Source: Lachnospiraceae bacterium UBA3401
Lineage (GTDB): Bacteria > Bacillota > Clostridia > Lachnospirales > Lachnospiraceae
Direction of reading: 5' to 3'
NCBI GenBank assembly: GCA_002358575.1
Contig: DEPD01000024.1
Span: 849-64,848, forward strand
Length of the DNA stretch: 64,000 nucleotides
The notes beneath the pieces are model-generated. The model was not told where the DNA came from and did not search any database. It saw only the letters and a list, made by a program, of their open reading frames with translations. Each line of letters starts with the position of its first letter. Position 1 is the first letter of the stretch. Below, one piece after another: positions 27,955 to 36,272 of this stretch. The position numbers and the translations under genes were made by a program.

Positions 27955-29118
27955 TTATAAAAATTCTTTCAATATATAGTGATAAATATTATTGGAATCA
28001 TGAATCTTTTCTCCAAATCTGTCAAACCTTCTTTGAAGCTTATGGATATAAATGCCTTCCATGTATTTGTGATATACCTTCGGTGTATATGTTTCATGCA
28101 TATGATAAGAAAGGGAATCAAAATTCTTAATATTACTAATCCCTGCGCTCTTTATAGGCAGCCTGTCATATTTTTCCTGTATGTCCGGATATTTGTTCCT
28201 TACAATATCAAGAAGATATGTTATCAACAAATAATATTTTGTATACGCATAATTCTCGTAGTAATAAAAAAATCCCTCCATTAAAAATTGGTAAAACTTC
28301 TGGCCTGGTCTGCCACCCATAAATGGCAGGCAGTACCGAAATTCCCTTATCGTAAACACATCATAATCCCAAAACTCCAGCAGCAGCGGTTCTGTTAAAA
28401 GAATTGTGGAATCCAGCCAAATACCTCCATATTTATATAAAAGGCTGGCTCGAATTACATCCGAAAAAGTCGTGAGCGTTACCCTTCCATCCTCCACCTT
28501 ATCAAGCAGCCACTGTGGAAAATCCACATAATTACGATAATTATCCTGTGTGATAATAATCAGTTCTATTTCTTTTGGAAGATATCTTTTCTGACTGTTT
28601 ATACATGCTTTAATAAGATCTGGTGCTCCTTCCATACCCTGCCACCAACAACTCCAGGCATATTTTTTCCCGCTATAAACAGGCTCGTTTAAACCTGTAA
28701 CGTTATTTGGAAAACCATCTGTAAATCCCGCCATCATACGATAAATATCGTTGTATATATACTTATAATTCACGATTTCATGCTTTAGTTGTTCCGTGAT
28801 TCTGATAGTTTGGAATCCATCTTCCTCTAGTTTTTTGGATATATCTGGGATATAATCCTCAGCTAATGCAAGGAAAATCTTCTCTCTCGGTTTTAAATTC
28901 TCTTTTCTATACATGCGCACAGGAATATTCTCAACAGCTTCTGGATTCCCTGCCATATCTGTCACTAAAATTTCCTTTATATAGCCGGAAGCATATCCTA
29001 ATATTTTAAGCATTTCAATAAACAGCCGCAGTGTATAACTTGCACCATATACTTTTATGCCTTTATTTTCTGATAAAAACTCTAACAGTTTATCCCTAGT
29101 ATCAATTATATACATCAT
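27955..29118 (-). CDS. capsular polysaccharide synthesis-type glycosyltransferase with Rossmann-like module
   Basis: The C-terminal two thirds match the Caps_synth glycosyltransferase family: WWQGMEGAPDLIKACINS, LIIITQDNYRNYVDFPQWL, and SDVIRASLLYKYGGIWLDS with the DXD-like acid. The first 100 residues contain a Rossmann-like segment (IKVYGASYTLRLFIEMLK). A GAGGA site favours the ATG at 29118 over 29145. Donor and acceptor unknown. Confidence 0.8.
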   Translation of the reverse strand: MMYIIDTRDKLLEFLSENKGIKVYGASYTLRLFIEMLKILGYASGYIKEILVTDMAGNPEAVENIPVRMYRKENLKPREKIFLALAEDYIPDISKKLEEDGFQTIRITEQLKHEIVNYKYIYNDIYRMMAGFTDGFPNNVTGLNEPVYSGKKYAWSCWWQGMEGAPDLIKACINSQKRYLPKEIELIIITQDNYRNYVDFPQWLLDKVEDGRVTLTTFSDVIRASLLYKYGGIWLDSTILLTEPLLLEFWDYDVFTIREFRYCLPFMGGRPGQKFYQFLMEGFFYYYENYAYTKYYLLITYLLDIVRNKYPDIQEKYDRLPIKSAGISNIKNFDSLSYHMHETYTPKVYHKYMEGIYIHKLQRRFDRFGEKIHDSNNIYHYILKEFL

Positions 29119-29178
29119 ATTTAAACTTTCCTCTATGAACAGCAATTCATGCAGTTCCTACTATATCAATGAAAAATT

Positions 29179-30252
29179 TCATACTGCGTACAACACTGTC
29201 TCCACGCTGGCATTACTATAGTGACGAATATAAAGTTTATATTGCGGAACCAATTCTTTTATGTATGCTGGAATTTCCATTAAATCTTCCTTTTTATGAT
29301 AAAGAGAAATTGCCAGCCTCGGCTTGTACATTTTTAGAATTTCCCTGCTTCCCTTCAATGCTTCCAACTCTGCTCCTTCTATATCCATCTTAATAAATGT
29401 AACTGGACCAGAAATGCAGTTATCCAAAGCAACCGTTTTAATCGACGTTCCTGTCTGTTCTGTCGATATCCGGCTCGCCGCATTTCCTGCCTCTGTAAAA
29501 TACAGCAGCGTGTCCTCACTCCACAACCCTGCATTATATAGCTGAATATCTGCATCTGGCATATTTTTCAGCATATTTTTACATTTCTCATATGACATAC
29601 TATCCGGCTCAAAGGCATGAATTTTATAACGCTGGATACTGCTTTTCTGGCACTCTTCTATAAATCGCAAGCTCGTCTCCAAATTTAAAACACCAGCATC
29701 CACAAACACCTCATTCTCATGAAGCTTAATGAGATCTGGCGCAAAATATAATTTGTATTCCAGCACAGTCGCACTAAAATCCTTATAGTGCAGCAAAATT
29801 TCTTCTCTGGCACCTAATTCCAACAATTGTTTGTGGATTGCATCTACAATCTCTTGCTTAAAGGGAGTAATCACTACTGCATCTACTTCTTTAAAATCGA
29901 TTTCTAAAGGATTCCTTACCTCCAGTCCTTCTACCCGGGTTCCCCACTTATCCCTTGCATTGTCCGCATAGCATGCAGGCATAATACCACGGGTTTTCAG
30001 AGACCGCGCAATACCCTTTCCATTCATGCCGCTTCCAAAAATGACGATATTACGCTTATCCTCCAATCGTTTTGGCAATTCCCCCTCCATACCGGGATAA
30101 TAAGGTTTATTTCGAAGCTCCGGCAGATACCGCGCGACAATCTCCCTTATAGCATTGAAATCGCCTGTTTCGTTATATTCCACTCGCTTTTGATATATAA
30201 ATTTAGACTGCTCATCTTCAAGATACGATAAAATTTTATCTGTACTTTTCAT
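29179..30252 (-). CDS. FkbM-family methyltransferase with N-terminal Rossmann-like module
   Basis: Residues about 175-357 are an FkbM SAM-dependent methyltransferase (FVDAGVLNLETSLRFIEEC, HAFEPDSMSYEKCK, TFIKMDIEGAELEAL). FkbM enzymes usually O-methylate a sugar hydroxyl. Residues about 70-130 are a Rossmann-like module (VIFGSGMNGKGIARSL, then YADN). The usual VDVGAN motif I is VDAGVLN here. It should methylate a residue of the island's glycan. Confidence 0.83.
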   Translation of the reverse strand: MKSTDKILSYLEDEQSKFIYQKRVEYNETGDFNAIREIVARYLPELRNKPYYPGMEGELPKRLEDKRNIVIFGSGMNGKGIARSLKTRGIMPACYADNARDKWGTRVEGLEVRNPLEIDFKEVDAVVITPFKQEIVDAIHKQLLELGAREEILLHYKDFSATVLEYKLYFAPDLIKLHENEVFVDAGVLNLETSLRFIEECQKSSIQRYKIHAFEPDSMSYEKCKNMLKNMPDADIQLYNAGLWSEDTLLYFTEAGNAASRISTEQTGTSIKTVALDNCISGPVTFIKMDIEGAELEALKGSREILKMYKPRLAISLYHKKEDLMEIPAYIKELVPQYKLYIRHYSNASVETVLYAV

Positions 30253-30339
30253 ACTGGCTGCTCCTCAACATCATTTTTGCCTCCATACTCTGCCTAGAAC
30301 TGTTATCATCAGGCAGATATGTTTTTTATCTCCGTGCAT

Positions 30340-30390
30340 AAAAAAGATGTAAAATACTCCATTGTTTTGACAATCTCATATTTTACATCA
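30340..30390 (-). terminator. terminator of the retropepsin-like cassette
   Basis: GATGTAAAATA (30346-30356) pairs with TATTTTACATC (30379-30389), with a nested ATTGT/ACAAT stem and symmetrical 4-nt internal loops, followed on the minus strand by a T-run. The upper arm also forms one end of the inverted repeat that bounds the cassette. Confidence 0.75.
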
Positions 30391-30418
30391 ATACTTATTT
30401 TTCTTATTCAATTATAAT

Positions 30419-30808
30419 TTATGTCATTAAAAGTTTAAAATGACTGTTATAATCATCACTGTCTTTACAGAAATAGATCTTTTTGTTATATGGATTTGCG
30501 GTAAAAATAATCTGTTGTAAAATATCCATTCCCAAAACAGTATCTGTAATCCTCTCATCAAAAGTGATCCACAAACTCTGCTCTCCTAAATCAATATTTC
30601 CAATCGTGAATTGATTTAAAGAATATTTGTAAAATTTGACTGGTAACCCTTTGACAAAACCTCCAATCAGCTTTATCTCATTATTCAACAAATTCTCTTC
30701 ACGTATATCCCAATCAATTAGTGTGTAATGACAGCAGGTAAATTTTGCTCCTGTATCAACAATAAACTTTGCAGAACGAATTTTATTTGAAACCGCAATA
30801 CACTGAAT
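30419..30808 (-). CDS. retropepsin-like aspartic protease without a clear start codon
   Basis: The open frame runs from 30844 down to 30419. It contains FIVDTGAKF (coded near 30750), the DTG catalytic motif of single-domain retropepsins, and ends with DTVLGMDILQQI, the conserved second-half ILGMD element. There is no ATG, GTG or TTG before the DTG. The first such codon (TTG at 30691) would remove the active site. An ATT at 30808 lies 13 bases after an AAGGGA, so a rare start, a frameshift from the upstream gene, or a decayed start are all possible. The frame overlaps the end of the 90-residue gene in another register. Confidence 0.6.
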   Translation of the reverse strand: MQCIAVSNKIRSAKFIVDTGAKFTCCHYTLIDWDIREENLLNNEIKLIGGFVKGLPVKFYKYSLNQFTIGNIDLGEQSLWITFDERITDTVLGMDILQQIIFTANPYNKKIYFCKDSDDYNSHFKLLMT

Positions 30809-30815
30809 CTGAAAT

Positions 30816-31088
30816 CTATTGTCCCTTATACTCGTACTGTATACCTACTGCACCTCCATTATTATAACTTCCACCAAGAACGCATATCTTTCCCTCATGT
30901 TCCAACCGCTCCCTCTCTCTGATAAGATCCATGTAGGAATCGTCTGATGTACTGACACAATACAGATATCCGTCGTTATCCGCTATCTTATCATAGCTAT
31001 CTATTATAATAAGATATTTATAGTCTTTATATCGCTTTTCAATTTCATCATCTGATTTTAATTCTTTCTCATCCAATATCTTCAGCAT
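30816..31088 (-). CDS. 90-residue hypothetical acidic protein
   Basis: It starts with ATG at 31088 behind AGGGAG and a perfect promoter. It is acidic and charged, with hydrophobic strands YKYLIIIDSY and GYLYCVSTSDD and a glycine-rich end (LGGSYNNGGAVGIQYEYKG). I do not recognise a family. It overlaps the retropepsin-like frame by about 30 bp and shares its transcript, so the two likely work together. Confidence 0.7.
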   Translation of the reverse strand: MLKILDEKELKSDDEIEKRYKDYKYLIIIDSYDKIADNDGYLYCVSTSDDSYMDLIRERERLEHEGKICVLGGSYNNGGAVGIQYEYKGQ

Positions 31089-31138
31089 AATATTTAACTC
31101 CCTGTTTTTATTTATATAATAGCTACAGCTACATTGAA

Positions 31139-31167
31139 ATTATACAACATGTAAAACTACATGTCAA
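31139..31167 (-). promoter_or_regulatory. perfect sigma-A promoter with a palindromic operator in the spacer
   Basis: On the minus strand TTGACA (31167-31162), 17 bp, TATAAT (31144-31139). The inverted repeat ACATGTA-N4-TACATGT (31164-31147) overlaps the -35 box and spacer, where a bound repressor would block polymerase. No repressor gene is adjacent. Confidence 0.8.
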
Positions 31168-31248
31168 GGTAATACAGAACGTATTTTCGAAAAATGTGTT
31201 TTGTATTTTGTTTGATGTAAAATATGAAATTGTCAAGGTACAAAAAAA

Positions 31249-31289
31249 CTGATATAAGCTTCTGTCATTGACATTCATACTTATATCAG
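31249..31289 (-). terminator. terminator of the PD-(D/E)XK gene
   Basis: CTGATATAAG (31249-31258) pairs with CTTATATCAG (31280-31289), followed on the minus strand by a T-run. Part of it belongs to the left inverted repeat of the transposase unit. Confidence 0.7.
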
Positions 31290-32442
31290 AATCCTTATTC
31301 CTCGTTATTCTATTTTAAACCGTCAACCTATCCTGTACTGCAAACCTTTCATAATAATATACTGCCTTTTCTTCGGAAAGCCCGAACCTGCATTAAAGCT
31401 TTTCAATCACCTGTTCCTTTGGAATGCCTTCCTCCTCATTATCCAAAACAAATGCCTCAATTCCCGTTCGAATTCCGGTTTGAATTCCCGAATCAAATGT
31501 AATCTGCCCGATCCCCATCACTTTCTTCACCTCCTGTTTTAATTCCTCATTCTCGGAAAAATCAATATACTCCGACACAACATCCATAAATCTGTCATTA
31601 TGCAGATACATGATCGTATTCAAAAACCGTAGTAAGTCATAACCTTCATTAGCCTTATTCCCATTATACTCTTTTTTCCCAAGTTTGATAATAGCCAAAG
31701 TCAACAAATCATAATTTTCTTTCTCTATGGCACAGCCTCCAATATTTTTTATATTTGTCATTTCATAAAATGAAACGCTGTTTTGTTCATTTTTAGGCAC
31801 GTCTTCCAAACAGATCCAAATACTGTAACATTTCTCTAACTGCCCATAGTCCGTATTTTCCGTAATCAGTGACAACTGCGACGAAAGTTCTCTTGCAAGA
31901 TAATACATTCCCCGTTTTTCAACCGGATACCCCGGACGATATGACTTCTGCGGTTCAACGTCTATATGCAGCTTAATTACGATATTTTCTTTTGACAGCT
32001 TTGGATTTTTTGCTTTCAGCCTGATGTCAAACCTTGAAACCTTTTCATTTAACAAGGCAAATTCCTGACTGCCGCCCTCTATCTGTGAATTTGTCCTCTC
32101 CTGTGATACTTCCCTGTCCGTTTCGATGGAATCTGATTCTATGAAATCAATAATCTCTTCTCTGCTGTAACCACTGTATTCTGCCACCATCTCCTTTAGA
32201 ATCACCGCCAAAATTTCCTTATTGCTCAACAACGTCTTACATTCCGCATCAAGTCCTTCAATGTTGGCAGTTAACTGCATACTGTTCAATATATCAATGC
32301 TTCCATTAATAATGTCCATGTGTTCTCCTTTGCAAATATATGTTTGCTTTATTATATATTGCAAACATATATTCGTCAAGTTTATATGAACATATGATTA
32401 AAATCCATTAAGAATTCTGATATAAATATGAAATTGTCAATG
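31266..32442. mobile_element. PD-(D/E)XK transposase unit bounded by inverted repeats
   Basis: The ends 31266-31297 and 32408-32442 are inverted copies: both begin CATTGACA from outside and share TTCATA-Y-TTATATCAGAAT, with two mismatches and a 2-nt gap. They enclose exactly the PD-(D/E)XK gene. The ends resemble those of the adjacent retropepsin cassette. No clear target duplication is seen. Confidence 0.45.
31315..32319 (-). pseudogene. PD-(D/E)XK nuclease-family transposase, truncated by a premature stop
   Basis: This belongs to the Lachnospiraceae PD-(D/E)XK (Rpn-like) recombination-promoting nuclease/putative transposase group: SRFDIRLKAK, then IVIKLHIDVEPQKSYRPGYPVEKRG, the nuclease core. 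The start is ATG 32319 behind AAAGGAG. Translation stops at TAA 31393-31395 after EQVIEKL, but the same frame continues CRFGLSEEKAVYYYERF to a second stop at 31315, and that continuation is the usual C-terminal helix of the family. A CAA-to-TAA change explains it. The nuclease core is intact, so the 309-residue product may still be active. Confidence 0.75.
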
Positions 32443-32518
32443 TGCATTTTGTTGATCTAAGTAACTCTTTTGAAATCAATATTATGAAAATAATTGATAC
32501 TCCCATTGCCTTTACATG

Positions 32519-33943
32519 CTAATGCCGTGCACTTATTACTTTCCTTTGTTTTACACTTTCATAAAATGCCGACAGGTCTTTTGCACAAGATTTCATCGTC
32601 ATATGATTCCGTGTCAAAAAATCACTCTCAATATGCAGTTTACATGCTTCTTGCAACTGCTTTTTGATATCTCCCGAAAAATCCAACTCTATACCCACAT
32701 GGTACCGTTCGACAAATTCTTTCAGTGAATTTATTCCTGCTGATATCACAGGGATACCAGCGCTTATATATTCATATAATTTGTTCGGCGATGCGCCTTC
32801 AAGATGAAATCGGTTATTATCCACTGAATTGAAGACAGCCAATCCGCAATCATATTTTGTCATTTCCAGAATCAATTTTTCTCCGCTGATACTTCCTTCG
32901 TAGTGAATCAAGTCACTGATATTCTCCAACCTTTTACAGTATGTAATATCAGAAGGAGAATAAAAATGAATATGTACGCCTGCATCCGTTATCTTTTTCC
33001 ACATATCGTCAAAGAAACGATGACTGTTTTTGTCGTCGCCAACCACTCCGCCTTCGTATACACAATGGATTTTGTGATCTGAGGAACTCAGTTTTGGCAA
33101 TGCCTGCAGAACTGTGGTCTGCTCCATTACCAAATTATTAATAAATATTGTTTCTTTACCGTCCAATCCGTATTTATCCTTTGCTACATCTAATCCATAC
33201 GCAGATGTGTACATGATTCCATCACTGTTCACATTTGCTAAATATTCCAAAACAATGGTTTCAATGCCTATATCCCCCCTTATACTCTGCATATCATGAG
33301 TATCGGCAACCACTGGCTTATTTGCTTTTTGCACAATATTCACCAATATATCCGGTTCATTTGAACAATGTACGATATCAAAATCACTATTTGAAATAAA
33401 ATCAACGATTCCATTGGCCGAAGAAAATCCCCAAATGTCTTCAAAAATATCGGCAAACTCCATATATGCTGCATAGGGAGGCGCTAACGTGTATAAAAGA
33501 TACACATGGTATCCCTCCTCCTTCATAACCCTGGCTATTTTATAAGTGCGTATACATGCGGCATTCTGTACAAACAATATGTTCTTTTCCCCATATTTTT
33601 TTCTGTGATAAGGAGCCCGGCATATTTCTACCGGCATCATGGTTTCATTCAAATCGGTATGATACAGAAATCCCTCTAACATTACATAATAACTCAAAAT
33701 CCCCATACCGGAAATCTGCGAGCCGATTTGATAATACGCGCGCGTACAGATAACAATATCCGTATCACTCATATCCAGATTCTTAAGTTCCTCCCCGGAT
33801 ATTACCGGAATGCCTTGATAAAACGTCCCCTGTACATCAGAATTGTTATCCGCAAAGGAGATAATATGATACTCTTTTTTCAACTTCCAATACGCTTTCT
33901 GCCCGTAATGCCCGATTCCAAAAATAATAATATTACTCTTCAC
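32519..33943 (-). CDS. GT-B glycosyltransferase with N-terminal Rossmann-like module
   Basis: Residues 1-100 are a Rossmann-like module (NIIIFGIGHYGQKAYWKL, then FADNNSDVQG). Residues about 115-460 form a two-domain GT-B/GT4-like transferase: ILFVQNAACIRTYKIARV, VADTHDM, and late in the protein GASPNKLYEYISAGIPVIS with the donor-binding Glu-x7-Glu-like region. It starts at GTG 33943 with a GGGAG site. Its first 290 residues are paralogous to the gene just upstream. Confidence 0.8.
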   Translation of the reverse strand: MKSNIIIFGIGHYGQKAYWKLKKEYHIISFADNNSDVQGTFYQGIPVISGEELKNLDMSDTDIVICTRAYYQIGSQISGMGILSYYVMLEGFLYHTDLNETMMPVEICRAPYHRKKYGEKNILFVQNAACIRTYKIARVMKEEGYHVYLLYTLAPPYAAYMEFADIFEDIWGFSSANGIVDFISNSDFDIVHCSNEPDILVNIVQKANKPVVADTHDMQSIRGDIGIETIVLEYLANVNSDGIMYTSAYGLDVAKDKYGLDGKETIFINNLVMEQTTVLQALPKLSSSDHKIHCVYEGGVVGDDKNSHRFFDDMWKKITDAGVHIHFYSPSDITYCKRLENISDLIHYEGSISGEKLILEMTKYDCGLAVFNSVDNNRFHLEGASPNKLYEYISAGIPVISAGINSLKEFVERYHVGIELDFSGDIKKQLQEACKLHIESDFLTRNHMTMKSCAKDLSAFYESVKQRKVISARH

Positions 33944-33946
33944 AGA

Positions 33947-34831
33947 CTAAACTCCCTTTTTCGTGTTTGATTCAGCTATTTCGTAAAATTTCAGTAATTC
34001 TGTCTCTGCCGACTCCTGAAACAGATCATCCCCGATTACTATCGTTCTTTCCTCATGCAAGGAATATTTCCTTACCGCCTCATCTCTTAAATCGGTTGTC
34101 GGATATATCACACCAGCCGCACCTGTATGCGCAAGATATTCGAGTGTCAATCCGTCAGGTGACAGCGAAGCATTGCTGCTACGTAAATCATGGCAATCGT
34201 GTATCACCGTTTTACCCGAACGATTCAGCCCCGGCGTCACATAATCGTTGTCGCTTGAACAATGTATTATATCAAACGCACCGTTCTTTACAAAATCAAA
34301 AAGCGACTGTATCGACATCACCGGATATATTTCTTCATACATATCCGCATATTCCGGCCATTTATCATAAGGCGATTGGATGATGTATGCCAGAAACACC
34401 TTTCCCCCGGCTTTTTTTACAATAGATGCCATCTTATAATCCCTGACACCGACGCAATCTGAAACAAAAAGCACATGCCGTGACTCACCATCAACCTTTT
34501 TATGACACTTCAATATCGGAAATCTCAACGGATACAGACCATCAGCCGAAAAGAAAAATCCGCCCTTCCAAACATATATATTTGATCCGCCTAATCGCCT
34601 GAGTTGACTTACGATCTCGCCCGTCTGAACCATGGATACAAAGATATCCAACTCATATTTCTGAGAAAACACGGGAATTGCAGAGGGATTTACTACCAGT
34701 ATACCATTTATCTCTCGCCCATGCAGCTCCTGATCATTATCAGACCATGCAATAATCTCATAATAGTCTTTCAATTTTCCATATGCTGCCTGTCCTATAT
34801 TACCGCAGCCAAATATAATACATTTTCTCAT
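33947..34831 (-). CDS. paralogue of the downstream glycosyltransferase lacking the C-terminal donor domain
   Basis: This 294-residue protein parallels the 474-residue neighbour: Rossmann-like module (CIIFGCGNIGQAAYGKL, then WSDNDQELHG), then VLFVSDCVGVRDYKMASI, FDIIHCSSDND and VIHDCHDLR. It stops where the second GT-B domain should begin. It has a good ribosome binding site and no internal stops. Either it is a C-terminally lost duplicate or it acts as a partner subunit. The genes are 3 bp apart. Confidence 0.7.
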   Translation of the reverse strand: MRKCIIFGCGNIGQAAYGKLKDYYEIIAWSDNDQELHGREINGILVVNPSAIPVFSQKYELDIFVSMVQTGEIVSQLRRLGGSNIYVWKGGFFFSADGLYPLRFPILKCHKKVDGESRHVLFVSDCVGVRDYKMASIVKKAGGKVFLAYIIQSPYDKWPEYADMYEEIYPVMSIQSLFDFVKNGAFDIIHCSSDNDYVTPGLNRSGKTVIHDCHDLRSSNASLSPDGLTLEYLAHTGAAGVIYPTTDLRDEAVRKYSLHEERTIVIGDDLFQESAETELLKFYEIAESNTKKGV

Positions 34832-34842
34832 TTCACACCCTT

Positions 34843-34950
34843 TTATTTTTCTATATAATTATAAATTTCTCCATTAGACATAATGATATACTTTCCGTCA
34901 TGGCTAATCATAGATTGACTGTAAACGATAGATAATGCGTACCTCGACTG
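34843..34950 (-). pseudogene. fragment of an asparagine-synthase-like gene
   Basis: In the spacer, the minus strand encodes MISHDGKYIIMSNGEIYNY followed by a stop. This is the conserved segment of the class II glutamine amidotransferase domain of AsnB (the intact AsnB in this window has MDGRFFITYNGEIYNY at the same place). Preceding residues RYALSIVYSQS fit the RRLSIIDLS region. No intact start or remainder exists, so it is a remnant. Its sequence differs from the intact asnB, so it came from a different paralogue. Confidence 0.6.
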
Positions 34951-35009
34951 TGAGGGAAAAATATGTGACAATAGACTATATTTCTATCACAGGTATTAAA
35001 AGTTGATCC

Positions 35010-36272
35010 TTATTGCTTTACCGCATTCCTCCATCGCTCATAATACTCTCTAAATATACTGTCATTCGTTAAATAATAAAAAATATAACAAAAAGCAACG
35101 TGTACACTATGATAATGCGCTGATATATTAGGAAGTTCTGTCTTGTATATTATGTGCCCCAAATCATAGCTGCTCATACCATTTACATCATATAGCGGCA
35201 ATATCTTTTTTAGTGTAATAATACATTTATCATACATGCTTCTTGCCTTTTTACCCGACTCAGTTTTAGTGCACGACCAATCATATAATCCAATGATTGC
35301 ATACATAAATCCATTTAATGTATAGCTTGATGGTATTGCTGGCCATTCTTCTATCGTGATATACTCGCTCAGTTCTTGATTCAAATACTGTAAATTCGAC
35401 TTTACTCCTCCCTCATTTACATCTATGCACATGAACTCTACTACTTTCTTTGCCAATACTAACCACTTGTTATCGCCTGTAATGTTATAAGCTCGCGCAT
35501 ATACCGAAAGAGCATGCCCCTGCGCCATACCAGATACCCATCCAGACCTAAAATAGTTCTCTTCATTAAGATAATATGCGTAATCATAATTGTATCGAAA
35601 TGATCCATCCTCATTTTGAAACTCAGACAATAATTCTGCCGCGTCAAGAAACTCTTTTTTAGACTTTATGCCATTTAGATATTGCCCCCATAAAGTAAGC
35701 ACCCACTCACAAATTGTTACAGGGTTATATACCTCTTGGTTGTCATATTTTATCATAACAACCCCTTTAGAATCTCTAACTACATAGTCCAAATCCTCAA
35801 GCCACTCCGCATGTTCTCCCCAATTCATATAATCAGAATCATATGTATAGACCTTATCTTTAGGCAAGAACTGTTCATATGAACAGTGTGTAATGTGGTA
35901 ATCTTCTTTCGCATATTGAATCAAAAAATCTTTTGAAGAAAAAAAAGGAATTTCCTTTTCTGCAATTATTGCCTCCATATTCATACCGCGCAACTGTTCT
36001 TTCATCTCTTTCCAATATGAATGCGTTGTAATAATTATTTGATATTCTCCTTTTTCCTCTACTAATGAATCAACCGACTTAATCTCAATTCCATTAATAT
36101 GGGTACCCCATTTAGCCTCATCATTATCAATAATAAGTTTAATATTTGCAGCATAATTTCTTATAATCCACTGAAATACTCTGGTTTGCGTTGCGCCAAA
36201 CAATATCAATTTATCATCACCTAATTTATTCACAGTTTCTACCTTCCCATTCTTTTCTCTTTGCTTTAGCAT
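35010..36272 (-). CDS. Rossmann-like module fused to a D-glucuronyl C5-epimerase-like domain
   Basis: Residues about 20-110 form a Rossmann-like module (KLILFGATQTRVFQWII, then IIDNDEAKWG). Residues about 180-420 resemble the C-terminal (alpha/alpha barrel) domain of D-glucuronyl C5-epimerases: YNPVTICEWVLTLWG, GSFRYNYDYAYY, SGMAQGHALSVYARAY, then EEWPAIPSSYTLNGF and YDVNGMSSYDLGH...YHSVHV. C5-epimerases convert glucuronyl to iduronyl residues within a polymer. A GTG at 36233 with GGAAGG is an alternative start; the ATG at 36272 overlaps the upstream gene by 47 bp. Family assignment is from motif memory. Confidence 0.7.
   Translation of the reverse strand: MLKQREKNGKVETVNKLGDDKLILFGATQTRVFQWIIRNYAANIKLIIDNDEAKWGTHINGIEIKSVDSLVEEKGEYQIIITTHSYWKEMKEQLRGMNMEAIIAEKEIPFFSSKDFLIQYAKEDYHITHCSYEQFLPKDKVYTYDSDYMNWGEHAEWLEDLDYVVRDSKGVVMIKYDNQEVYNPVTICEWVLTLWGQYLNGIKSKKEFLDAAELLSEFQNEDGSFRYNYDYAYYLNEENYFRSGWVSGMAQGHALSVYARAYNITGDNKWLVLAKKVVEFMCIDVNEGGVKSNLQYLNQELSEYITIEEWPAIPSSYTLNGFMYAIIGLYDWSCTKTESGKKARSMYDKCIITLKKILPLYDVNGMSSYDLGHIIYKTELPNISAHYHSVHVAFCYIFYYLTNDSIFREYYERWRNAVKQ

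Larger units (their letters stand above)
30367..31236. mobile_element. two-gene cassette bounded by a 23-bp inverted repeat
   Basis: The segments 30367-30389 and 31214-31236 are inverted copies of each other with 22 of 23 positions identical (outer ends TTGACAATYTCATA). Between them lie a retropepsin-like gene, a 90-residue hypothetical gene and their promoter. The neighbouring PD-(D/E)XK unit has related ends. No target-site duplication is visible, and no transposase lies inside this cassette, so mobility is inference. Confidence 0.45.

Noticed and set aside
30816..30845. programmed -1 frameshift joining the 90-residue gene and the protease frame
   Set aside because: No slippery heptamer is present in the overlap, and the registers would need a +1 shift; left as an open possibility rather than a call.
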